DNA of 64,000 bases from Sphingomonas palmae (GTDB taxonomy: Bacteria; Pseudomonadota; Alphaproteobacteria; Sphingomonadales; Sphingomonadaceae). Shown here piece after piece: positions 26,039 to 34,509 of this stretch (positions within the stretch are counted from its first letter, which is position 1; every line of letters starts with the position of its first letter). The notes below the pieces were generated by a model, which saw nothing but the letters and a program-made list of their open reading frames with translations, was not told the DNA's origin and made no database searches. The position numbers were made by a program, and so were the translations under genes. The stretch spans positions 372,001 to 436,000 of the forward strand of contig NZ_FNZZ01000002.1 of NCBI RefSeq assembly GCF_900109565.1, written 5' to 3'.

Positions 26039-26169
26039 GGATCGCCGACGGTATGGGAGCTTCGCCGCAGGAGCAACACCATGTGCCGCGTTGCGACGGC
26101 GTTCACCATTTCCGGCGGTGGAAAGTTACCCGTTCCGCAGGCATAGTCACGGTCGTTCGATCGAGGGTG

Positions 26170-26550
26170 ATGATGATCAAGATTCTGCTGGCCGAGGACG
26201 ACGCGGTGATGCGCGAATATCTGACGCGCGCGTTGGAACGGTCGGGCTATGCGGTGAAGGCGGTCGATCGGGGTACCGCGGCGCTGCCGCTGCTGGAGGA
26301 GGAATCCTTCGACCTGCTGCTGACCGATATCGTTATGCCGGAAATGGACGGGATTGAGCTGGCGCAGAAGGCGTCGGAGTTGGTGCCGTCCTTGCGCGTG
26401 ATGTTCATCACCGGCTTCGCCGCGGTCACGCTGAAGGCGGGCAGCGCGATGCCGCAGGCGCGCGTCCTGTCCAAGCCGTTCCACCTGCGCGACCTGGTGC
26501 TGGAGGTCGATCGACTGTTCAACGTCGACGCATTGAATGAATTTAATTGA
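26170..26550 (+). CDS. cpdR: Single-domain response regulator CpdR
   Basis: A 126-residue receiver with no output domain. It reads MMIKILLAEDDAVMREYLTRALERSGY, the phosphoacceptor Asp53 in DLLLTDIVMPEMDGIELA, MFITGFAAV and the signature VLSKPFHLRDLVLEVDRLF. This closely resembles Caulobacter CpdR, which in its unphosphorylated form primes the ClpXP protease at the cell pole; phosphorylation comes from the CckA-ChpT relay. Two ATG codons (26170, 26173) follow a GTG; the start is uncertain by one to two residues. Next to it are tRNA-Val and the divergent amidohydrolase. Confidence 0.88.
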   Translation: MMIKILLAEDDAVMREYLTRALERSGYAVKAVDRGTAALPLLEEESFDLLLTDIVMPEMDGIELAQKASELVPSLRVMFITGFAAVTLKAGSAMPQARVLSKPFHLRDLVLEVDRLFNVDALNEFN

Positions 26551-26554
26551 GCGC

Positions 26555-26583
26555 TTGCCATGCCTGGTGACCCCGGCTAGAGG
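26555..26583 (+). promoter_or_regulatory. tRNA-Val promoter
   Basis: TTGCCA (26555-26560) and TAGAGG (26578-26583), 17 bases apart, end about 10 bases before the mature tRNA. Confidence 0.55.
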
Positions 26584-26593
26584 CACCCCCCTC

Positions 26594-26668
26594 GGGCGTG
26601 TAGCTCAGTGGTAGAGCACTGTGTTGACATCGCAGGGGTCGCAAGTTCAATCCTTGCCACGCCCACCA
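26594..26668 (+). tRNA. tRNA-Val (anticodon GAC), CCA encoded
   Basis: A full cloverleaf can be drawn: acceptor GGGCGTG/CACGCCC, D arm GCTC...GAGC, anticodon arm CTGTG-TTGACAT-CGCAG with anticodon GAC, T arm GCAAG-TTCAATC-CTTGC, discriminator A and encoded CCA. GAC reads the valine codons GUC and GUU. The first anticodon-stem pair set has one G-U type pair, otherwise standard. Confidence 0.96.
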
Positions 26669-26675
26669 TGAAAGA

Positions 26676-26706
26676 CCCGCTAGGCCGCCGGCTTAGCGGG
26701 TTTTTT
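26676..26706 (+). terminator. Intrinsic terminator after tRNA-Val
   Basis: CCCGCTA pairs with TAGCGGG, with an inner GCC/GGC extension, followed by six T. Confidence 0.88.
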
Positions 26707-26813
26707 CATGCTCCGTCCCGCTCGCAGCGAGATAGTTACCGCTGTGACTTGCGGGCGCGCACGGGGGTGTTAAGCCGGTAATACGCTTTCCTCGCGTTGC
26801 TTGCGGAGTTCCG

Positions 26814-28718
26814 ATGCGCCTGATCCCCCTCGCCGCCCTCCTGCTCGCGACCGCTGCCCCGGCGTTCGCGCAGACGATCCATCAATATGGCGCGCTCGCG
26901 ATCGCGCCGACCGGTGATCGGGTCGCGGCTGTAGAGAATGGCGCGGCGCGAGGCGTCATTACGTTCCGCAGCGCCGCCGACGGCCGCATCCTCAGGACGA
27001 TCGATCCGTGCGCGACGTGTACCTATTCGGGCCTGACCTTCGCACCGAACGGCGACCTCGTCTTTCTGGCGCGTGATGCGAAGGCCGGCAACGTCCGCCT
27101 GATGGACGCCGATGCGAAGGCCACACGCACGATCGCGACGGTCGCGGGCATCGCACAGACGCCGCGCGTGTCGCCGGACGGAAAGCGCGTCGCGCTGCTC
27201 GTCACGCTGGGTGCGGCCAAGGAGGCGGGCGCGACGCAGGCGGGCGTGCGGATGGTCGGCGAGATCGGCGAGAAGAACGACGAGCAGCGCCTGGCCGTGT
27301 TCGACCTGTCTCGCGAGGCGAACGCCGTGACGCCGCTGTCGCCCGCGGGCCGCTACATCTACGAGTACGACTGGACGCCCGACGGGCGCGGCTTCGTCGC
27401 GACGACGGCGCTCGGCAACGGCGACAACAATTGGTGGGTGGCGAGCCTCGACGCGATCGATGCGACCACCGGGGCGGTGCGCTCGATCGCGAAGCCCGCG
27501 ATGCAGCTCAACCAGCCGCGCGTCTCGCCCGACGGGCGCACGGTCGCGTTCATCGGCGGATTGATGAGCGATTTCGGCTCGATCGGCGGCGACGTGTTCA
27601 CGGTACCGCTGGCTGGAGGTACCCCGCGCAACATCACCGAGGGCGCGAAATCGACCGTGACGACGATCGACTGGACGACGGGCGGCCTGCGCGCGGTGAC
27701 GCTGGCGGGCGATCAGTTGCAGTTCGGCACGCTGACCCCCGGCCAGATGGTCAAGCCCGTCTTCTCCAAGCCGGCAAGTTCGGCTGCGGGTGACGGTCGC
27801 GCGGTGTTCTCCGCCGACGGGCGCGTCGCCGCCGCGGTGGTGCAGGATTACGAGCATGCGCCCGCGATCTACGCCGGGCCGCTGGCAAGCGTGCGGCAGA
27901 TCACGCACGACAATGACACGCTGACCGCGCCCGGCACCGCGCGCAGCGTGTCGTGGAAGAACGAAGGCTTCGACGTGCAGGGCTGGCTGCTCGCGCCCAA
28001 GACGGCGATCGCGGCGACCGGCAAGACGCCGATGATCACGATGGTGCACGGTGGGCCCTCGGCCGCGAACATGCCGGGCTATCTCGCGCCGACCACCATG
28101 AACGCGGCGCTGCTGAACGCGGGCTATTACGTCTTCCTGCCCAATCCGCGCGGCAGCTACGGTCAGGGCGAGGCGTTCACCGCGGCCAACAAGCGCGACT
28201 TCGGCGGCGGCGACCTGCGCGACATTCTGGCGGGCATCGACGCGGTCGAGCGGGTCGCACCGGTCGACAACAATCGGCTGGGCCTCGGCGGCTGCAGCTA
28301 CGGCGGGTTCATGGCGATGTGGGCCAACACGCAGACCAACCGGTTCAAGGCGATCGTCGCGGGTGCGGGGCTGTCGAACTGGGTCAGCTATTATGGCACC
28401 AACGGCATCGACCAGTGGATGCTGCCGTTCTTCGGTAAATCGATGTACGACGACATGAAAGCGTACGAGGACGTGTCGGCGATCTACCAGGCGAAGAAGG
28501 CAAAGACGCCGACCTTCATCTACGTCGGCGAGCGCGACATCGAGGTGCCGCCGACGCAGTCGATCGAGTGGTGGCACGCGCTGAAGAACCAGAACGTGCC
28601 GGTCAGCCTGGTGATCTATCCCGACGCGGGTCACTGCGTCAGCGGCGCGGAGCAGTCGAAGGATGTGCGCGCGCGTTCGATCGCGTGGTTCGACCGCTAC
28701 GTGAAGGCGGCGCGCTGA
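26814..28718 (+). CDS. Exported S9-family prolyl oligopeptidase-type peptidase
   Basis: Serine peptidase of the prolyl oligopeptidase clan with a signal peptide (LIPLAALLLATAAPAFAQ), so periplasmic. Residues about 30-380 form the beta-propeller (PTGDRVAAV, APNGDLVF, SPDGKRVALL, SPDGRTVAFI repeats). The alpha/beta-hydrolase domain has HGGP near 420, the nucleophile Ser495 in GGCSYGGFMAMW, the Asp in YVGERDIEVPP and the His in YPDAGHCV. It would cut short peptides taken into the periplasm. GGAG lies six bases before the ATG. Confidence 0.92.
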   Translation: MRLIPLAALLLATAAPAFAQTIHQYGALAIAPTGDRVAAVENGAARGVITFRSAADGRILRTIDPCATCTYSGLTFAPNGDLVFLARDAKAGNVRLMDADAKATRTIATVAGIAQTPRVSPDGKRVALLVTLGAAKEAGATQAGVRMVGEIGEKNDEQRLAVFDLSREANAVTPLSPAGRYIYEYDWTPDGRGFVATTALGNGDNNWWVASLDAIDATTGAVRSIAKPAMQLNQPRVSPDGRTVAFIGGLMSDFGSIGGDVFTVPLAGGTPRNITEGAKSTVTTIDWTTGGLRAVTLAGDQLQFGTLTPGQMVKPVFSKPASSAAGDGRAVFSADGRVAAAVVQDYEHAPAIYAGPLASVRQITHDNDTLTAPGTARSVSWKNEGFDVQGWLLAPKTAIAATGKTPMITMVHGGPSAANMPGYLAPTTMNAALLNAGYYVFLPNPRGSYGQGEAFTAANKRDFGGGDLRDILAGIDAVERVAPVDNNRLGLGGCSYGGFMAMWANTQTNRFKAIVAGAGLSNWVSYYGTNGIDQWMLPFFGKSMYDDMKAYEDVSAIYQAKKAKTPTFIYVGERDIEVPPTQSIEWWHALKNQNVPVSLVIYPDAGHCVSGAEQSKDVRARSIAWFDRYVKAAR

Positions 28719-28739
28719 TCGCCATTGCGGGCTCTAACT

Positions 28740-28769
28740 CGCAGGACGAAGGTCCTGCGGTTGGCTTTT
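28740..28769 (+). terminator. Weak intrinsic terminator after the S9 peptidase gene
   Basis: An 8-bp stem CGCAGGAC/GTCCTGCG with loop GAAG is followed six bases later by TTTT. The gap and short T-run make it weak. Confidence 0.4.
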
Positions 28770-28856
28770 CCTTGACTTTGCGCGGTTAATCATCAAGCGG
28801 GCAGGCTCAGGAAGAACGGTTGCGAACACCGCGCCGGGCACCAATCGGACAATTGC

Positions 28857-30275
<1,419 letters not shown>

Positions 30276-30298
30276 TCGAGCGCATGCAGCTGCCCACC

Positions 30299-30324
30299 GG
30301 AACCGTTGCGTCGCGGTAACGGTT
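30299..30324 (+). promoter_or_regulatory. EcfG-like motif overlapping an inverted repeat before the AI-2E permease gene
   Basis: GGAAC at 30299-30303 is followed after 17 bases by GGTT, one mismatch from the EcfG -10 CGTT. The same stretch is an inverted repeat, AACCGTT (30301-30307) and AACGGTT (30318-30324), so it may instead be an operator. Confidence 0.3.
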
Positions 30325-30388
30325 CATCGCAACTGGTCGCGGACCCGATCCCGGGTCGATCGCGCGGCGTCGTAGGGGGCAGTCACAC

Positions 30389-31504
30389 ATGGCATTGAAC
30401 GCGCGACGGATCGAGAATGGCGGTCTGGTGCTGTTCGCCGTGCTGGTCACGCTGTTCCTGGGCGCGATCGTGTCGAGCTTCGCCGCAGCGCTGTTGTGGA
30501 GCGTGCTGGCCGCGATCCTGTTCCAGCCACTCTACCGCCGCCTGCGCGCGCGCTTTCCGAACCGGGCGAACACCGCCGCGCTGCTGACGCTGCTGATCAT
30601 CACCGTCGCGGTGGTCATTCCCACGCTGATCATCGGCACGATGGTGATCGATCAGGCGAGCGGCGTCTTTCAGAAGGTACGCAGCGGGCAGATCAACTTC
30701 GCAGCCTATTTCCAGCAGGTTCACGACGCGCTGCCGACCAGATTGCAGCAGCTGGCGGACAAGTCGGGTCTCGACAGTTTCGAGCGGACGCAGGCGCAGA
30801 TCTCGAACGCGATCGGCAGCCGCGTCAGCCTGATCGCCAGCCGCGCGCTGTCGATCGGCGCCGACGCATTCGCCGCGATGATCGCGTTCGGCGTCGGGCT
30901 GTACGTCACCTTCTTCCTGCTGCGCGACGGCGAGCGGCTCGGCCCCGCGGTGTGCCGAGCGATTCCGCTCGAGCGCGGCGTGACCGAGCGGCTGGTCGAT
31001 CGCTTCGTCTCGGTGATGCGCGCGACGATCAAGGGGTCGGTGATCGTCGGCCTGGTTCAGGGCGCGCTGGGTGCGATCACCTTCTGGCTGGTCGGGCTGC
31101 CCGCGGCGATGCTGTGGGGGCTGTTGATGGCGATCGCCTCGCTGCTGCCCGCGATCGGCCCCGCGATCATCTGGGTTCCGGTGGCGATCTACCTACTCGC
31201 GACCAGCGCGGTTTGGCAGGGTGTGGTGGTGATCGTGTCGGGTGCGCTGGTGATCGGCAGCGCGGACAATATCCTGCGCCCGATCCTGGTCGGACGCGAC
31301 ACCGGCATCCCCGACTGGGTCGTGCTGGTCACCACGCTGGGCGGCATCGAAACGCTGGGGTTGAGCGGGATCGTCGTCGGCCCGGTAGTTGCAGCGCTGT
31401 TCATCACCGCGTGGCAGATCATGACCGAGCAGCGCGAGCGTGGCGTGGCCACGCGGGACGACGACAAACACGGCACCGTCGATATGGCCGCCGACAACCG
31501 TTGA
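30389..31504 (+). CDS. AI-2E family transporter
   Basis: Membrane permease of the AI-2 exporter/TqsA-YdiK superfamily (371 residues) with about eight transmembrane helices: two near the N-terminus (GLVLFAVLVTLFLGAIV, AALLTLLIITVAVVIP), a soluble segment near residues 95-150, then the C-terminal bundle (FGVGLYVTFFLLRDGER, GSVIVGLVQGALGAITFWLVGLP, LLPAIGPAIIWVPVAIYLL, GLSGIVVGPVVAALFITAW). The superfamily moves autoinducer-2, Na+/H+ or unknown substrates, so the substrate is open. Its stop codon overlaps the TTG start of the DUF1289 gene. Confidence 0.85.
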   Translation: MALNARRIENGGLVLFAVLVTLFLGAIVSSFAAALLWSVLAAILFQPLYRRLRARFPNRANTAALLTLLIITVAVVIPTLIIGTMVIDQASGVFQKVRSGQINFAAYFQQVHDALPTRLQQLADKSGLDSFERTQAQISNAIGSRVSLIASRALSIGADAFAAMIAFGVGLYVTFFLLRDGERLGPAVCRAIPLERGVTERLVDRFVSVMRATIKGSVIVGLVQGALGAITFWLVGLPAAMLWGLLMAIASLLPAIGPAIIWVPVAIYLLATSAVWQGVVVIVSGALVIGSADNILRPILVGRDTGIPDWVVLVTTLGGIETLGLSGIVVGPVVAALFITAWQIMTEQRERGVATRDDDKHGTVDMAADNR

Positions 31505-31674
31505 CCGACGCCCCGCCCTCCCCGTGCATCCTCGTCTGCACGATGGATCGCGTGAGCGGGCTCTGCCTCGGCTGTTATCGCACAATCACCGAGATCACCG
31601 GCTGGTCGCGCGCTGACGACGACGAGAAGCGCGCGATCCTGGCGCGCGTCACGAAGCGCCGTGCCGCGCCTTAG
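31501..31674 (+). CDS. DUF1289 protein, 57 aa
   Basis: A small Cys-rich protein of the DUF1289 family: SPCILVCTMDRVSGLCLGCYRTITEITGWSRADDDEKRAIL. The four Cys (CxxxC ... CxxC) suggest metal binding. The TTG start overlaps the preceding TGA (TTGA), so translation is coupled to the permease. Its TAG stop overlaps the TAA of the convergent GST gene by three bases. Confidence 0.85.
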   Translation: MTDAPPSPCILVCTMDRVSGLCLGCYRTITEITGWSRADDDEKRAILARVTKRRAAP

Positions 31675-32279
31675 CGCTGCGCCGCCGCGATGAGGGCATC
31701 GTCGATCTCGCGCGCACGCGCCCAGGCCGGCCGTTCGCGCAGGCGATCGACGTAGCGCGCGAACGCCTCGCGCTTCTCCAGCATGCCGAACTGCATGTAG
31801 AAGTCGATCGAGCTGCCGACATAGACATCAGCGGCGGTGAAGCGCGGACCCGCGACATAATCGTGCGCCGACACCGCCCCCTCCAGCACGTCGACCGCGC
31901 GCGCGAGATTGCCGTAGCCGATCATCGCCTCCTTCTCGGGCGGCAGCGTGACGCCCAGATGGCTGTCCATCATCGCGGACTCGATCGGGCCCGCGGTAAA
32001 GAACATCCAGCGGTAGTAAGCGGCACGCTCCTCCGCGCGGGGTGCAAGCTCTGCGTCCGGGAACGCCTCGGCCAGATAGGCGCAGATCGCCGCCGTCTCG
32101 CTCACCACCGCACCGTCGTGGATGATCGTCGGCACCTTGCCGAGCGGGTTGGCGGCGAGCAGGTCGGCCGACGCTGCGCCCCACTGCGTGACCACCGTCT
32201 CGCACGGCGCGCCGACCTCCTCCAGCATCCAGCGGACGATCCGCCCGCGCGACATCGGGTTGGTGAAGAAGGTCAGCAT
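31671..32279 (-). CDS. Glutathione S-transferase family protein
   Basis: 202-residue GST. The N-terminal thioredoxin-like domain holds FFTNPMSRGRIVRWMLEEVG, NPLGKVPTII (cis-Pro) and DGAVVSETAAICAYLAEAFP (Glu-Thr glutathione contact). The C-terminal helical domain ends RFTAADVYVGSSIDF, the GST N-capping region. Likely a cytosolic detoxification or thiol-transfer enzyme; substrate unknown. It lies just downstream of the dienelactone hydrolase gene on the same strand, with 42 bases between. Confidence 0.88.
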   Translation of the reverse strand: MLTFFTNPMSRGRIVRWMLEEVGAPCETVVTQWGAASADLLAANPLGKVPTIIHDGAVVSETAAICAYLAEAFPDAELAPRAEERAAYYRWMFFTAGPIESAMMDSHLGVTLPPEKEAMIGYGNLARAVDVLEGAVSAHDYVAGPRFTAADVYVGSSIDFYMQFGMLEKREAFARYVDRLRERPAWARAREIDDALIAAAQR

Positions 32280-32321
32280 GATCGGCTCCGCTACAGGAAC
32301 ATCAAGAGAACACGGGCGGGA

Positions 32322-33203
32322 TCAGGCGTCAAGGTAGCGGTGGAGGAACGCGATCGTGCGCGACCATGCGAGATCGGCGGCGGCCTTGTCGTACCGCTGC
32401 GCCGAGGTGTCGTTGTTGAACGCGTGGTCGACGCCCGGGTAGGTGTAGGCCTCAACCGGCTTCCCCGCCGCCTTCAACGCCGCGACCCACGGCTCCCCGG
32501 TCTGCGCGACGCGCGCGTCCTTGCCGGCATAGTGAAGCAGCAGCGGCGCGCTCACCTTTACGGCCTCGGCGGGATCGGGTGCGGGACCGTAGTAGGCTAT
32601 ACCCGCGCTCAACCGGTCGCCCGCCGCAATCGCGACGCGGTTGACGAGTGCCCCGCCCCAGCAGAAGCCGATCACCCCGACCCGCGTCGGCGGCGTGCCC
32701 GTGCCCGCGAAATGCCGCACGGCGCCCGCGGCCTCGCCGACTATCGTGTCGAGGTTCGCCGCTCCGATCATCTCGCGCGCGCGGTCCTCGTCCGCCGGCG
32801 TGCCGCCTTCGTCGAAGAGGAAGTCAGACGCGACCGCGAAGAAGCCGGCGAGCGCGACGCGCCGCGCGACATCCTGGATGTGCGGCGTCAGCCCGCGGTT
32901 CTCGTGAAACACCAGCACGGTCGCGGTCGGGCGCTTGCCGCGTGGGGCGGCGATATAGCCCTTGATCGGCTTGCCGCCGGCAACGGGTATGCGTGCGTTG
33001 GGGAAGGTCTTGAGCCTTTTGTCGTCGGGCGCGACGATCGCGGCGGTGGCGGGGGACGCGGCGATGCCACCGATCAGCACCTCGGCGGCGAGCGCGCTGC
33101 CGGTCAGCAGCGTCATCTCGCGCAGCAGCGTGCGTCGGTCGTGGTGCTCGTGGGTGAAGCGGTCGTAGATCGCGACCGCGCGGTCGCGGATGTCGTCGGT
33201 CAT
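32322..33203 (-). CDS. Dienelactone hydrolase family protein
   Basis: Alpha/beta hydrolase of 293 residues with the dienelactone hydrolase pattern: the substrate-pocket VLVFHENRGLTPHIQDVARR, the nucleophile Cys in VGVIGFCWGGALVNRVA, the acid in LLHYAGKDARV and the His in YPGVDHAFNND. About 60 residues precede the domain and include a hydrophobic, Arg-preceded stretch (DRRTLLREMTLLTGSALAAEVLIGGIAASP), which may be a Tat-like or uncleaved export signal. AGGAGA lies just before the ATG. Native substrate unknown. Confidence 0.88.
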   Translation of the reverse strand: MTDDIRDRAVAIYDRFTHEHHDRRTLLREMTLLTGSALAAEVLIGGIAASPATAAIVAPDDKRLKTFPNARIPVAGGKPIKGYIAAPRGKRPTATVLVFHENRGLTPHIQDVARRVALAGFFAVASDFLFDEGGTPADEDRAREMIGAANLDTIVGEAAGAVRHFAGTGTPPTRVGVIGFCWGGALVNRVAIAAGDRLSAGIAYYGPAPDPAEAVKVSAPLLLHYAGKDARVAQTGEPWVAALKAAGKPVEAYTYPGVDHAFNNDTSAQRYDKAAADLAWSRTIAFLHRYLDA

Positions 33204-33274
33204 GCTCGTCTCCTGCGCGTCGTGCGAGAGACTAGCCGCGCACAGGCAATTGCCAAGCCGCTAAACCGGACGGG

Positions 33275-33607
33275 TCAGGCCTTCTCCAGCGTGCATTGCA
33301 GCGGATGCTGGTGCTGGCGTGCGAAATCCATCACCTGCCCGACCTTGGTCTCCGCGACCTCGTAGGAGAAGACGCCACACACACCGACGCCCTTCTGGTG
33401 GACGTGGAGCATGACGCGCGTCGCTTCCTCTGCGTTCATGCGAAAGAAGCGCTGCAGGCACAGCACGACGAACTCCATCGGCGTGTAATCGTCGTTGAGC
33501 ATCAGCACGCGGTACGGCGTTGGCTTCTTCGTCTTGGCGCGCGTCCGCGTGGCGATGCCGACCCCGGTGCCTTCGCCATCGGAGTCGTCACCACGCCGCT
33601 CGGCCAT
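33275..33607 (-). CDS. clpS: ATP-dependent Clp protease adaptor ClpS
   Basis: N-end-rule adaptor that hands substrates to ClpAP. The 110-residue product carries [31 protein letters not shown] (with the Asn-Asp-Asp-Tyr pocket), [29 protein letters not shown] and [10 protein letters not shown], all standard. The start MAERR at 33607 gives the usual length; in-frame ATG at 33640 (MTDQRSL) and codons beyond are possible. clpA, normally the next gene, is not here: phasin genes lie upstream and the hydrolase downstream. Confidence 0.92.
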   Translation of the reverse strand: MAERRGDDSDGEGTGVGIATRTRAKTKKPTPYRVLMLNDDYTPMEFVVLCLQRFFRMNAEEATRVMLHVHQKGVGVCGVFSYEVAETKVGQVMDFARQHQHPLQCTLEKA

Positions 33608-33753
33608 GAGCAGCGGTGTCAGGGATCGTTGATCGGTCATCACGCGCACGTCGCAAAATATGGCAAGCCGGCGCCCGAGGGCAAGGCCCGCGGACACGAA
33701 AAGGGCGACCGGGCATGTCGCCCGGCCGCCCCTTCCAACATTCGATCGGCAGA

Positions 33754-34422
33754 TCAGGCGGCGGTACGCACCTTCTCGGCCGCAATCGCGACGCGGTTCT
33801 GGATCGGCTGCGCGATCTCGCCGACAAGCTTCAGCGTCGCCTCGGTCGAGCGCGAGGTCTCGGCGACCAGCGCGTCCATCGAGGTGCGCAGATACTCGCC
33901 CTGCAGCTTGAACAGGTCGGCAGGCGAGCGAACCTCGGCCATCGACTTGAGCGTCTGCACGGTCGCGTCGAACGACTGCTTGGCGAAGGCGGCGCGCGCC
34001 TGCGCCATCGCTTCCATGCCCTTGAACGCAACGCGGGTCGACTCGACCATCGCCTCGACGTTGCCCTGACCGAAGGCGGTCATGTCGTCGAACGCCTGCT
34101 TGCCCTTGCCCATCGCGCCCTCGGCCTTCGCCTGCATCGTCTCGGCGGTGTTCTGCATCGTGTCGGTCATAATATGGTTCTCCTGGCTGGCGGGTGCCGT
34201 CGTTGCGGCGGTCGGTTGGTCGTCGCTGGGATGGGGAGCGTCCGTCGTCGACGTGGCTTCGTCGATCGGCAGGTGCGCGATGGCTTCGATGACTTCGTCG
34301 ATCGGCTTGTCGGCATTCGACGTTGCCGAAACCGGCTCAACGCCAGCGGCGAACGGCACGGCTACAGCCCCGCTCTTGGACGCACGCGATGTACGCTTCG
34401 GCTTGATGGTCGACTCGGGCAA
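33754..34422 (-). CDS. phaP: Phasin family protein (polyhydroxyalkanoate granule)
   Basis: Granule-coating protein of polyhydroxyalkanoate (PHA) inclusions. The last 138 residues are the helical phasin domain ([42 protein letters not shown], then [27 protein letters not shown]). Residues 1-84 are Pro/Ala/Thr-rich and disordered. The TTG at 34422 has GAGG about seven bases before it and sits 25 bases after a strong promoter; an internal ATG at 34170 also has a good AGGAGA, so a short 138-residue form may be made. The gene follows phaC on the same strand but has its own promoter. Confidence 0.85.
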   Translation of the reverse strand: MPESTIKPKRTSRASKSGAVAVPFAAGVEPVSATSNADKPIDEVIEAIAHLPIDEATSTTDAPHPSDDQPTAATTAPASQENHIMTDTMQNTAETMQAKAEGAMGKGKQAFDDMTAFGQGNVEAMVESTRVAFKGMEAMAQARAAFAKQSFDATVQTLKSMAEVRSPADLFKLQGEYLRTSMDALVAETSRSTEATLKLVGEIAQPIQNRVAIAAEKVRTAA

Positions 34423-34438
34423 GACGCTTCCTCACCTA

Positions 34439-34506
34439 TCCTTGCTGCACTGCACAATAGCGAGCGGAAGCGGCCGGTTCAAGCCTATTGTGCAGTGCAG
34501 CAAGGA
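34439..34506 (-). promoter_or_regulatory. Phasin promoter within a 22-bp inverted repeat (PhaR-type operator candidate)
   Basis: On the minus strand TTGAAC (34477-34482) and TATTGT (34454-34459) are 17 bases apart, a strong promoter reading into the phasin gene. Perfect 22-bp inverted arms lie at 34439-34460 and 34485-34506. Each contains TGTGCAGTGCAGCAA, the TGC-rich type of sequence bound by the PHA regulator PhaR. One arm covers the -10 box and the other lies just upstream of the -35 box, so repressor on both arms could loop or block. As RNA the arms would also form a long hairpin behind phaC. Confidence 0.65.
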
Positions 34507-34509
34507 AAA

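Noticed and set aside
26736..28634. 632-codon minus-strand open frame opposite the S9 peptidase
   Set aside because: Arg/His/Ala-rich shadow without domains; the plus strand has signal peptide, propeller repeats and catalytic triad.
28772..28791. Promoter TTGACT ... TTAATC before the RhlE gene
   Set aside because: The boxes are only eight bases apart, far below the usual 16-18.
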